Origin: UBA1141 sp963665155
GTDB taxonomy: Bacteria; Chloroflexota; Dehalococcoidia; Lucifugimonadales; UBA3495
DNA length: 64,000 nucleotides
Assembly: GCA_963665155.2 (NCBI GenBank)
Contig: OY761986.2
Location: 1,054,001 to 1,118,000, forward strand
Direction: 5' to 3'
Under the pieces are notes generated by a model that searched no databases, was not told the origin of the DNA, and saw only the letters and a program-made list of their open reading frames with translations. Positions 46,343 to 54,771 of this stretch are shown here, in pieces. Made by a program: the position numbers and the translations under genes. Position 1 is the stretch's first letter; each line of letters begins with the position of its first letter.

Positions 46343-47117
46343 ATGGCGAAACCACTGCTAGACGATGAATTATGGAAATTGATCCAACCCTTATTGCCGG
46401 TACCCATGCCCAGACGATGGCGCTACCCTGGCCGGAAGCGCCTGCAGAACCGTCGGGCGCTGACCGGCATCTTGTTCGTCCTGAAGAGTGGCATTCCCTG
46501 GGAGATGTTGCCCCAGGAGATGGGGTGTGGCTCGGGGATGACCTGCTGGCGTCGTCTTCGAGACTGGCAGGAAGTTGGAGTTTGGCAAAACCTTCATGAA
46601 ATGTTTCTGGCCAAACTGCGAGAAGCCGACCAGATTGACTGGTCTCGAGCCGTGGTGGATAGCGCCTCCATCCGGGCGGTTGGCGGAGGGGAAAACTGGG
46701 CCCAATCTCACTGACCGGCGCAAGCCGGGGAGCAAGCACCACCTGATTACCGACGCCCAAGGGATCCCTCTGGCCGCCATCTTGACGGGCGCTAACCGTC
46801 ATGAGGTAACTCAGTTGCTGCCCTTGGTGGAAGCCATTCGGGGCCAGGTAGGACGTCCACGCCGGAGACCAGCCAAGTTCAGGGAGACCGAGCTTATGAC
46901 TCGGAACCCCACCGGCAGGCGTTGCGATCGCTGGGGATCGAGCCGGTCCTGGCCAAACGCCTTACCCAGCACGGGAGTGGCCTGGGCATCCATCGGTGGG
47001 TGGTGGAGCGAACCCTGGCATGACTGCACCAGTTCCGACGGCTGCGGGTTCGCTATGAAAGGCGAGCCGACATTCATGAAGCTTTCCTTTCCTTCGGTTG
47101 TTCCCTCATCTGTTTGA
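46343..47117 (+). pseudogene. IS5-family transposase relic
   Basis: ATG 46343 follows GGAGGGGAGG. Frame 1 gives MAKPLLDDELWKLIQPLLP, TGILFVLKSGIPWEMLPQEMGCGSGMTCWRRLRDW and the first Asp in AVVDSASIRAVGGG. The frame shifts near 46705 to LTDRRKPGSKHHLITDAQGIPLA. It shifts again near 46885 to DRAYDSEPHRQALRSLGIEPVLAKRL and WVVERTLA, where a TGA (47021-47023) replaces the usual Trp codon before LHQFRRLRVRYERRADIHEAFLSFGC. Two frameshifts and one nonsense change make it inactive. It is of the IS427/IS1031-like type. Confidence 0.85.
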
Positions 47118-47332
47118 CAAGGTCCAAATCAATTTGTTAGGCGCTCTTAGAAGCAGACTGACCAGCTCATCCTAATCGGAAAAAGTGGCCCGGACTAAGC
47201 CGGGCCACAATCACGTTTGACCATTCTGTTGGACTTTCTGGGACATCCGGGACATTTACAAGAAACTTCGGGGTCTGGTACGATTAACTGGTCGCAAACT
47301 TGGTTGGACTTCCAACCGTACCGACGCTGTGT

Positions 47333-47409
47333 GGCGCGTTCGTCTAGAGGCCCAGGACACCGCCCTCTCAAGGCGGAGATCAAGGGTTCGAATCCCTTAC
47401 GCGCTACCA
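47333..47409 (+). tRNA. tRNA-Glu (CTC)
   Basis: Acceptor GGCGCGT pairs with ACGCGCT (first pair G-T). The anticodon arm is CCGCC-CTCTCAA-GGCGG and the T arm AAGGG-TTCGAAT-CCCTT. CCA is encoded. A decayed integrase gene follows within 150 bp. Confidence 0.93.
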
Positions 47410-47552
47410 AAAACCAATTCTAGGCACAAATCTGTCGGCCTGTAGCTTCGGGTGCTAACACGTGCATGACAGACAAGTAGGTTCCTGAACTCCGCCTTTT
47501 TGGAATTAACAAAGGGGCATCCGTCACCGATTTCGGGGTCCGCAGGGCGGGC

Positions 47553-48512
47553 CAGGGTTTCATAATTTCTATCAAGGCCTTGGGAGCTCTCACCGAGCGG
47601 TCCGTTCAGTCCTTGGAATCTCGGTGGGCCTGTTGGCGAATTTCGCCGATGAACTGGGCTGGCCCGATGTTGGCGAATTAACAACGTCCCACACCCAAGA
47701 ATACTTGGCTGATCTCCAGTCCCGAACCCGGCGGTTCGGGGAGAGGGACGCCGCCAAAAAAACGCTTGTCACCGTCTACAATCGACACCCACCACAGCCG
47801 GCTACACCGCTTTTTCCAGTGGCTTACCCAGCGCGGCCACATCGTTCGAAATCCCCTCCCGAGGCCGAAAGTCGATGAGAAGGTCATTCCCACTGTCTCA
47901 GAGGCACAAGTGCTGGACCTTTTGCGGTGGCTGGACCCCAATGGGACAACCCCGGGCAAACGATTCCGTGTGATCCGGGACCGGGCCGCCATCTTCCTGC
48001 TTTGGGACACGCCGGGTCGTCTGGGTGAATTGGGCAATATGACCATTGGCGATGTCGACTTCGACCAGGGCGCGGTCTTGGTAGTGGGGAAGGGCCGGAG
48101 AGAACGGTGGAAGCCTATCGGAGAAACGGTGCAAGGAGCTCTTTGGGACTACATCACGGCGCGGTCCGAGCGCACCCGTTCCGCTGAAGAGGCTCTTTGG
48201 GTTACTGAGCAAGGCCGTGCTATGCGGGTCGGTTGGCTCTACCAGATGTTGAAACGCCTCGGTGCCCGCTGCGGCATAGACAACTTGCATACCCACCGTT
48301 TCAGGCACTCGTTCGCCATGAACGCCCTGGAGGCCAAGATGCCGGAGCAGGCGCTAAAGTTCATGGGAGGCTGGAAGAAGATAGCCGATACCTACTTTCG
48401 AACCCTGGCTCTCAAGCAAGTAAGCGAATTGCACCGGGAAATGTCGCCGGCTGACAAGCTGGGCAAACGAGCCGCCAACGGGAAAACGCGGAACCCTCGG
48501 GGCAAATTATGA
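47553..48512 (+). pseudogene. Second tyrosine recombinase, two frameshifts
   Basis: Pieces in order are GFIISIKALGALTERSVQSLES (from about 47553), then GLLANFADELGWPDVGELTTSHTQEYLADLQ after a shift near 47630, then STIDTHHSRLHRFFQWLTQRGHIVRNPLPRP after a shift near 47770. The rest is a complete catalytic domain: R in TPGRLGELGNM, K in GKGRRERWKP, HTHRFRHSFAMNAL, GGWKKIADTYFRTL. It resembles the first integrase over its whole length, including the REMSPADKLGK tail, but is clearly diverged. It lies just after tRNA-Glu. Confidence 0.8.
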
Positions 48513-48930
48513 CCCATCGTAATACTTCACCCGTCACCTTTTCGGACACCCGTCACCCAACCCGTCACCTCTGGCGAGGGAGGCAATCAGGCACGAAACT
48601 GACGGGTTAAATGCGTCATAAGTTCACAAGAGCTGTCCGAGCGGCCTTTTTAAATTCGGGCGAAAACGCCCGGATCGAGCCCAGAAACGCCGAAACAGAG
48701 GAGGTGAAAAGTGACCTGGACGGGCACCCACAGAATTATCGCTCTGAGAGCCACATAGCGCGGTCTTAGGTGTCCCGAGTGACCTTCTGGCTTCTGGCCA
48801 CCCAGATTCACGCCTAGACCAACCCGAAGCTCCCGTAGCGACCGCTTGGACCACCGGTCCACCGATACATGGCAGCTCAAAATCTAACAGTGCCCCGCCG
48901 GATGCTTGAACACCCGACGGAGCCGGAGGC
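48513..48930. other. Intergenic region downstream of the second integrase
   Basis: No gene recognised. It contains the ACCCGTCACC repeats listed separately and a small hairpin CGGGCG-AAAA-CGCCCG near 48660. Confidence 0.5.
48529..48607. repeat. ACCCGTCACC repeat cluster after the integrase
   Basis: Direct copies at 48529-48538, 48548-48557 and 48560-48569, plus an inverted 8-bp copy TGACGGGT at 48600-48607. The spacing is irregular. This may be a binding site array for the neighbouring recombinase. Confidence 0.6.
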
Positions 48931-49227
48931 ATGATGCAGAACCATCACACCCCCCAGGAAAACGGGACGGACGTACCATCCCATTCCCCTGAAGAAAGAC
49001 TAGCAGAACCCCAAGACGGGCAGCAACAACTGGACTTGAACATAAGGGCGGTGGTCAGCGGTGCAGTTGGCTTGAGCTACACGGTAATAAATGACATCAG
49101 CGACGGCCTGACGGCGCCATCATACACAGTCGTCTTCCCGGTCTTTGACGCTAATTCTCGCAGCCGGCGCATAAAAGTGCTGTTCGATTCGGCGGACGGC
49201 GCCGCCTTACTCAAGCTATTATTCTAG
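48931..49227 (+). CDS. Hypothetical protein
   Basis: 98 residues from ATG 48931. The first 30 are polar and low-complexity (HHTPQENGTDVPSHSPEERLAEPQDGQQ). The rest (NIRAVVSGAVGLSYTVIND...YTVVFPVFDANSRSRRIKVLFDSADGAALLKLLF) looks like a small beta-rich domain. No family recognised. The next small gene begins 7 bp later, so they may form an operon. Confidence 0.45.
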   Translation: MMQNHHTPQENGTDVPSHSPEERLAEPQDGQQQLDLNIRAVVSGAVGLSYTVINDISDGLTAPSYTVVFPVFDANSRSRRIKVLFDSADGAALLKLLF

Positions 49228-49234
49228 GGTCCCG

Positions 49235-49450
49235 ATGATTACAGAGTACGTTGAAGTAGCCGTGTTCAACGATAACCCTCTCCTGAAAGTGGGTAAAATT
49301 GTGCCCGATTACATCCGATTCCTTAATGAAATTCGCGATTCTTTGGAGACCAACACTCCGTTCTTGCCTGGCGACCACCGGTTTGTCGAAATCCGACCAA
49401 ATCATAGCACCTGGGATCAATCAGAGGAGAATGTCGAAATACTTCTTTAA
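49235..49450 (+). CDS. Hypothetical protein
   Basis: 71 residues, EYVEVAVFNDNPLLKVGKIVPDYIRFLNEIRDSLETN. It has a mixed alpha/beta pattern and no recognised family. It follows the previous small gene closely. Confidence 0.4.
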   Translation: MITEYVEVAVFNDNPLLKVGKIVPDYIRFLNEIRDSLETNTPFLPGDHRFVEIRPNHSTWDQSEENVEILL

Positions 49451-49607
49451 CTTCCATTATCGCTAATATTTAGATTGACGTTCTGGAATGGCTTGAAAGA
49501 TCAAACGCTAGAAATAATAACAGAGGCTGACTTCGTGAACCCCAATACGGCTGACGGCACCGAAAATGCGTGATTAGCTTTTTACCCTTCGTTTTGTTGA
49601 TCTGAGA

Positions 49608-49817
49608 TTATCGGTGAATCCGCCTGTGGTTCGAGAGTCCACGCCGGGACTTGGCTGGGCCGTAGGGACATTCTTTGCAGTAAAGGGGAAGCAGTCGCCT
49701 AGGCTTTTGGTTAGGGGGAGGGGTGTAGCCCGCTCCGCAATTGGGACACGTATAATTGGCTTCCCGGTCCCACTTGTGGCGGCTGGTACAACTCGGGCAT
49801 CTACCTAGATCGGACAT
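49608..49817 (-). CDS. Small protein with a zinc ribbon and a C2H2-type zinc finger
   Basis: 69 residues from ATG 49817, with a strong ribosome site (AGGAGGG). The N-terminal half is a zinc ribbon, CPSC...YTCPNCGAGY. The C-terminal half, YCKECPYGPAKSRRGLSNHRRIHR, has the C-x2-C-x13-H-x3-H arrangement of a classical C2H2 finger with a basic helix. Such fingers are rare in bacteria outside Ros/MucR-type regulators. A DNA- or RNA-binding role is likely. A plus-strand open frame over it is a shadow. Confidence 0.65.
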   Translation of the reverse strand: MSDLGRCPSCTSRHKWDREANYTCPNCGAGYTPPPNQKPRRLLPLYCKECPYGPAKSRRGLSNHRRIHR

Positions 49818-50098
49818 TCCCCATCCCTCCTATGAGCCAGATAACACGAAGGCTTGGAGCACGGCACCCGCGAATCCGGCGATCACCCGGTGGCCCAGCC
49901 ACACCGCACCCAGAGCGACCCAAACCCGCTTCGGGACCATCTTCAAGAGCACCTTTATGGGCATTACTTCACCGCCTGTAGGCGCGGCGCAGGTCCTTTC
50001 TCCCCTTCCGTTGGCAACCGGTTCTGCGGGAACTTCAGCATGGTGTTGTAGGTCTACAATTTTGTCAGTAGCTAATAGGTCAGGGAAAATGTAAGTTC

Positions 50099-51058
50099 AT
50101 GGAAGGACTGACATTGAGTACCAAAGAGGAAAACCGGTTACATATCTTGAACGGGGTATTAGAGCGGCACTGGTCGATGCGGGAGGCGGCCCCGCTGCTT
50201 GGAGTAAGTGAACGTCAGGGGTGGAGACTGCTGGTGGCCTATCGTAAGTCCGGAGCCAGGGGACTGGCGCATAAGAACCGGGGCCGGGTCCCTCCCAACG
50301 CCACTCCTAAGACCGTCCAGCAACGAGTAGCGGCCTTAGCCCAGGAACGCTACGAGGGCTTCAACCATACCCACCTGACCGAACTATGGCCGAACGAGAG
50401 GGACTGATATTATCCCGGCCCACGGTAAGGCGAATTCTGGTGAGGGCCGGATTGACCAGCCCGCGCCATCGCCGGCCACCACAACATCGGATTCGAAGGC
50501 AACGGATGCCTCAGGAAGGAATGCTGCACTGGATGGGAGTCACCACCTCTGGCTGGAGGACAGGGGATCTTGGCTGACTTTGCTGCTGGCAGTGGACGAC
50601 GCTACCGGAACAGCGCCGTATGCCCTGTTCCAAGAACAAGAAGATACTCGGGGCTATTTGTCTCTGCTTCAGGGCATCATCGAAAGCCAAGGTGTACCGA
50701 TGCGGTGTACACCGATAAGCATGCCGTCTTTCAACCCCGGCGTAATCCATCAGACCTACCCCAGGTTCCCCGGAATGGACCATCAACTCACGGATCATCA
50801 ACCCAATGGGGCCGTGCCCTGGGAGAACTGGGGATCACCCAGATATTGGCCCACAGCCCCGAGGCCAAAGGAAGGGTTGAACGAGCCAATGGAACCTTCC
50901 AAGACCGCTTGGTGGCGGAACTGCGTCTGGCTGGCGCCTGCACCCTGGCTGAGGCGAATCAAGTGTTGACCGAGTTTCTGCCCCGGTTCAACCATCGCTT
51001 CGGGGTGCCTGCGGCTCAGCCGGAATCAGCCTACCGGCAAGTGGACCCAGATCGGCGA
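50099..51058 (+). pseudogene. ISNCY-like transposase relic, several frameshifts
   Basis: The start gives a helix-turn-helix (LNGVLERHWSMREAAPLLGVSERQGWRLLVAYRKSGARGL). It continues in other frames as MAEREGLILSRPTVRRILVRAGL, then a DDE core: LLAVDDATGTAPYALFQEQEDTRGYLSLLQGII, YTDKHAVFQPRRN, ITQILAHSPEAKGRVERANGTFQDRLVAELRLAGACTLAEANQVL. At least four frame changes occur between 50380 and 50830. It is inactive. The family is the integrase-like ISNCY group. Its right end runs into the following open frame. Confidence 0.75.
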
Positions 51059-51071
51059 TCTGGACTCCAAG

Positions 51072-51323
51072 GTGCAAATCCTGATCCGCGACCCCGGAGA
51101 AGCTGGTGAGCGTCTTGTTTACGGACCGGCGCCCTACATCAGAGTCAAGGAGCAGCAGGACCAGGACTTGATGGCCAGGCTGCGCCTCAGTGAGCCGATC
51201 ATTGTTCCGCCCCGGTTCTGGATCGTAATCCAGGCTTATGACGGGGTGGCTATCGACGCATCGGATTCCTTCTACGACTTGTACGTCAGGCGGATCAGGC
51301 AGGGCGTAGGCGCCCACGTTTAA
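51072..51323 (+). CDS. Hypothetical protein next to the ISNCY relic
   Basis: 83 residues (QILIRDPGEAGERLVYGPAPYIRVKEQQDQDLMARLRLSEPIIVPPRFWIVIQAYDGVAIDASDSFYDLYVRRIR). The frame is open further upstream into the IS relic, so the N-terminus is not certain. A beta-rich composition could suit a structural or binding protein; no family recognised. Confidence 0.4.
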   Translation: MQILIRDPGEAGERLVYGPAPYIRVKEQQDQDLMARLRLSEPIIVPPRFWIVIQAYDGVAIDASDSFYDLYVRRIRQGVGAHV

Positions 51324-51373
51324 ACCTCTAGGCCCCAGACGGTACACCATACCGAACGCGGGAGAATCGAAAA

Positions 51374-51585
51374 ATGGTCACCAGCAAAGCCCAGCCTATT
51401 ACCGAGCCCTATTCCCTTACTCAGATCGACACCAGCCTCATTCCTTCCGGCAACCGGACCGACGGCACCGCCAGCACTTGGATCAAGATTTGGAAGTTCC
51501 ACGTTCCGGACGGCATCGCCATGATCCTGGGACCCGAGGACATTATTGCTCTGTACTTGGAGGACGCCTCGGCGGAAGTCCAACA
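51374..51585 (+). CDS. Hypothetical protein, 3' end lost at a junction
   Basis: The frame from 51374 (VTSKAQPITEPYSLTQIDTSLIPSGNRTDGTASTWIKIWKFHVPDGIAMILGPEDIIALYLEDASAEV) looks like genuine coding sequence up to about 51585. Beyond that it only reads the antisense of the cytochrome c gene, up to a stop at 51721. It resembles the preceding small protein in style. I infer a truncated gene fused to unrelated DNA. Confidence 0.4.
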
Positions 51586-52137
51586 AGAAAGCCACCAAGT
51601 CTTCCATGGCATCATCGGTTATAGCCGCTCGGATGGTTGGCGGCATCACCGGTGGGAAACCGTCCACCACAAAGGCGGGCGGCTGATTAATGGACTCCCT
51701 GATGTACTCTTCCGCCGATAGTCCGGAACGCCGGGTGGCGCCCACGGTGGGAATGTGGGTAAGTTCAGGTCCGAGTACGCCGACGGCTCCGGTGAGTCCT
51801 TCAACAGTATGGCAGGAGTGCATCCGGCCAGGGAGAAAACGCTCTGTCCGCGCTCGATAGACGCTGCGTCACCGCCGGAGGAAGCTGCGCCGCCAGAGGC
51901 AGGTGCGGTAGTCGCGGCTGGCGCCTGGGTAGCAACCGCCGGGGCTGCCGTTGGGGCCGTGGTAGCAGGAGCCGCCGTTGCCGGAGCGCTAGTCGCCACC
52001 GGTGCCGTGGTTCCTCTGGGCCTCTCCCCTGCCGGTGCATCGTCGTCACCCCCGCATGCGGCGGCACCTATCAGGACGATGCTCAGTAAACCTATTAGAA
52101 AAGGAATTGCTCTCTTCAACAGACCTCCTATTGGCAA
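51560..52137 (-). pseudogene. Cytochrome c lipoprotein, frameshift inside the haem motif
   Basis: From 52137: a signal peptide and lipobox (FLIGLLSIVLIGAAAC), a long Ala/Thr/Pro linker, then SIERGQSVFSLAGC. Just there one base is missing between the two Cys of CxxCH: the continuation SCHTVEGLTGAVGVLGPELTHIPTVGATRR...PVMPPTIRAAITDDAMEDLVAFLLDF is in the next frame. The Met-containing PVMPP is the expected axial-ligand region. After about 51585 the frame reads through unrelated DNA. It would be a lipid-anchored, membrane-facing mono-haem cytochrome c if intact. Confidence 0.7.
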
Positions 52138-52425
52138 ATACAGCTGTTTAATATACGGCGCTCGTATCCAAAGAGGCCCTTGGGGAAATCAATCTCCGCG
52201 ACTACCAACTTTGGGCCGATTCGCTTGTATTTTTTATCACAATGAGTATATCGTATCGATTAAATATTGACCACCGACCCTGACCAAAATATAATTGTTG
52301 TGTCTCCTAATATTCGCCTGAATTCATCGTTTCAGTGGGTACCCGCGTCGCTCTTAGGGAAGAACACCTATATCATCTAACAACACGACACCTGAAAAAT
52401 ATTTGCAGGGCCACCTGAGAACCTG
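52138..52425. other. Intergenic region
   Basis: AT-rich, with no gene recognised. It should hold divergent promoters for the cytochrome c relic and the PurM-like gene. Confidence 0.4.
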
Positions 52426-53436
52426 ATGCAGACTGGAAAATTCCCAGGGTCTTTGTTGACCAAGTTGCTGGCTAAAAACTCGATCAATGACCCAAGGGTC
52501 GTTTTGGGACCGCTGGTAGGTGAAGACGCCGCAGCGCTGAACATGGGAGAAAGCCTCCTGGTTGTCTCCAGCGACCCGGTGACTTTCGTGTCGGACCAAG
52601 CTGGCTGGTATGCGGTCCACATCAATGCCAACGATGTCGCCACCACCGGAGCGACCCCGCGCTGGTTCTTGTCCACCTTGCTGGTGCCGCCGGGCTTCGA
52701 TGAATTATTGGCGGAAGGGTTATTCGACCAGATATTGCAGGCTTGCGTCTCAGTTGGCGCCACACTGGTTGGCGGCCACAGCGAGGTGACTCCAGGCATA
52801 GACAGGCCCATCATCATGGGCACGATGCTGGGCGAAGTTGCAGCGGACAAGTTGATACGGAGCGGTGGGGCGCAAGAAGGCGATAGCTTGGTGCTTACGA
52901 AAGGCCTTGCTATTGAGGGAACCTCCATCTTGGCCAGGGACCGGTCCCAAGACCTGCTGCGCGCGGGAGTCTCCCCGGATGTGGTCGAGCGGGCTACTAC
53001 ATTTTTGACCGATCCTGGAATAAGTGTGCTAAAGGATGCCAAGATCGTTTGCGAATCGGTCCAAGTACACTCGATGCACGACATTACCGAAGGCGGGTTG
53101 GCCAACGGTCTGGCGGAGGTGGCCCAGGCATCCGGATTAGGCCTGGCGATTGAGGAAGACAGTGTACCAATCTTGCCGGAAAGCCTGGAAATCTGCCAAG
53201 CCCTGGGTCTGGCGCCCATGGGGTTACTGGCTTCGGGGGCCTTGTTGGTCGCTTTGCCCGCCATAGACGCACCGAAGCTGATCAATGCCTTGGAACGGGA
53301 GAATATTAACGGCTACGAGATTGGTCAAATGCTCGCCGAGGAAGAAGGCCTGGTGCTGTTCAGTCGTCAAGGGGAGCAGCCACTTCCCGTTTTCCCAAGG
53401 GATGAACTGGCCAGGTATCTGGATTCGGTTGAGTAG
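52426..53436 (+). CDS. AIR-synthase-related (PurM/HypE/ThiL superfamily) protein
   Basis: 336 residues. The N-terminal ATP-binding pattern is GPLVGEDAAALNMGESLLVVSSDPVTF, HINANDVATTGATPRWFLSTLLVP and TLVGGHSEVTPGIDRPIIMGTMLG. The C-terminal half has HDITEGGLANGLAEVAQASGLGLAIEED and LASGALLVALP. The sequence is nearer to HypE-like AIR-synthase-related proteins than to PurM or ThiL. HypE itself acts in hydrogenase maturation and ends with a Cys; this protein ends YLDSVE without one, and no hyp genes are nearby. The exact reaction is unknown. Confidence 0.8.
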   Translation: MQTGKFPGSLLTKLLAKNSINDPRVVLGPLVGEDAAALNMGESLLVVSSDPVTFVSDQAGWYAVHINANDVATTGATPRWFLSTLLVPPGFDELLAEGLFDQILQACVSVGATLVGGHSEVTPGIDRPIIMGTMLGEVAADKLIRSGGAQEGDSLVLTKGLAIEGTSILARDRSQDLLRAGVSPDVVERATTFLTDPGISVLKDAKIVCESVQVHSMHDITEGGLANGLAEVAQASGLGLAIEEDSVPILPESLEICQALGLAPMGLLASGALLVALPAIDAPKLINALERENINGYEIGQMLAEEEGLVLFSRQGEQPLPVFPRDELARYLDSVE

Positions 53437-53559
53437 AGTCGTTAGGTAGTACGACTGGTCTGCAGGGCATCCATCACAGGATGCCGAGATTCAGGCGACC
53501 TGGAAGTCCTTACCCATAGATTAAATGTAGTGCCGACCTCCAGGCCTAAGTACACGCAA

Positions 53560-54528
53560 CTATTTGGCCTGGTACACTTTTAAGGAATCCATTAGCTGGT
53601 CGATGGTTATATTCCCGCCACTAACGGTAATTGATACCTTTTTACTTTTTACTAAGTGGGGATGCTTCACTGCTCCTGCCAAGGCAGCAGCCCCGGCGCC
53701 CTCGGCCATGGTGTGGGCCTTTTCGACCAGCAAGCCAATCGCGCGGCGGATGTCGTCATCGCTGACCAACACGAAGTCGTCCAGGTGCTCTTTCAATATG
53801 GCTTGAGGAACCTCGTACCCCTCTTTGGTTGCTATTCCCTCAGCGAACGTCTCCATAGGCGCATCGGTCCTCTGGCCATTCTTCCAATAAAGGTATCCCC
53901 CGGGTGCCCCTTCCGACTGTACTGCCACTACTTTTATATTGGGATCCACGGCCTTGGCCACCAGGCAGGCACCAGCCACGCCGCTGCCGCCGCCCAAGGG
54001 CATCATTATCACTTCCACGTCGGGCACATCTTCCAATACTTCCAATGTCTGGGTGGCCACACCGGCGATGAGCAAGGGCTCGTTGGAGGGATGAGCGTAA
54101 CGGTATCCTTCCTCTTTCGCCAAGCGCTCGCAGTGTGCTTTGGCCTCGTCAAAATTTGCGCCGTGGAAAACCAAATCCGCACCCAGGGCTTGCATGGCGG
54201 CCACTTTTAGTGGGTTGGCTTGTTCTGGCAGTGCTATGAGGGCACGAACGCCAAAAATACGGCAGGCGCTGGCAATGGACTGCCCGTGATTACCGGTGGA
54301 GGCGGTGATCACTCCCCTGTCTCGTTCTTCCTTGGTGAGGTTGGCAATGAAATTAAGGCCACCCCTACCCTTGAAAGCGCCAAGGGGCAAATATTCGTCG
54401 TGTTTCACATATACTTCCGCTTCAAGCACTTCGCTCAAACCAGCGGAATAATGGGAAGGCGTTCTTGTGAGGTAGGGGGCAATTGTCTTTTTTGCCCGGT
54501 ATACGTCTCGCAATGTAGGGAATTGCAT
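53560..54528 (-). CDS. Threonine ammonia-lyase / serine-threonine dehydratase-like PLP enzyme
   Basis: 322 residues, fold type II PLP enzyme without an ACT domain. The PLP Lys lies in LPLGAFKGRGGLNFI, STGNHGQSIASACRIFGV is the substrate/PLP loop, and the glycine loop is MPLGGGSGVAGACL. The C-terminal SGGNI binds the ring nitrogen side. The short, ACT-free type includes catabolic threonine dehydratases, threo-3-hydroxyaspartate ammonia-lyases and serine racemases; these cannot be told apart here. Transcribed alone on the minus strand. Confidence 0.85.
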   Translation of the reverse strand: MQFPTLRDVYRAKKTIAPYLTRTPSHYSAGLSEVLEAEVYVKHDEYLPLGAFKGRGGLNFIANLTKEERDRGVITASTGNHGQSIASACRIFGVRALIALPEQANPLKVAAMQALGADLVFHGANFDEAKAHCERLAKEEGYRYAHPSNEPLLIAGVATQTLEVLEDVPDVEVIMMPLGGGSGVAGACLVAKAVDPNIKVVAVQSEGAPGGYLYWKNGQRTDAPMETFAEGIATKEGYEVPQAILKEHLDDFVLVSDDDIRRAIGLLVEKAHTMAEGAGAAALAGAVKHPHLVKSKKVSITVSGGNITIDQLMDSLKVYQAK

Positions 54529-54652
54529 TTTTTAGCCTCAAGTGTTCCAAGTGAGTCCAGCTTAATTTACGGTAAAACAAGTGTCAACGCAGTAAGGCTA
54601 GGCAGTAGGCCGACGTCAATGACCCACAATGACCAGGGACCTACGTTGGCGA

Positions 54653-54688
54653 TTTCCCCGGAGAGAAATGACCACGCCTCCGGGGAAA
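54653..54688. terminator. Strong hairpin, possible terminator
   Basis: TTTCCCCGGAG (54653-54663) and CTCCGGGGAAA (54678-54688) form an 11-bp stem with a 14-nt loop. It lies between the PLP enzyme promoter side and the DedA 3' end. There is no clear T run. Confidence 0.4.
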
Positions 54689-54771
54689 TGTAGTTTCGGG
54701 ATTAGACCGATATGTGAGTACGGACTGGTCTAGTCAAACTCAACATGCCGGCAAAACGGCTTCATGTTGCC

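Noticed and set aside
42498..47023. TGA read as an amino acid (recoding)
   Set aside because: In-frame TGA occurs only in a broken integrase (42498-42500) and a multiply damaged IS relic (47021-47023). TGA ends several intact genes in the window.
51072..51585. Phage structural genes
   Set aside because: The beta-rich style is suggestive, but no phage protein family could be recognised and no other phage genes adjoin.
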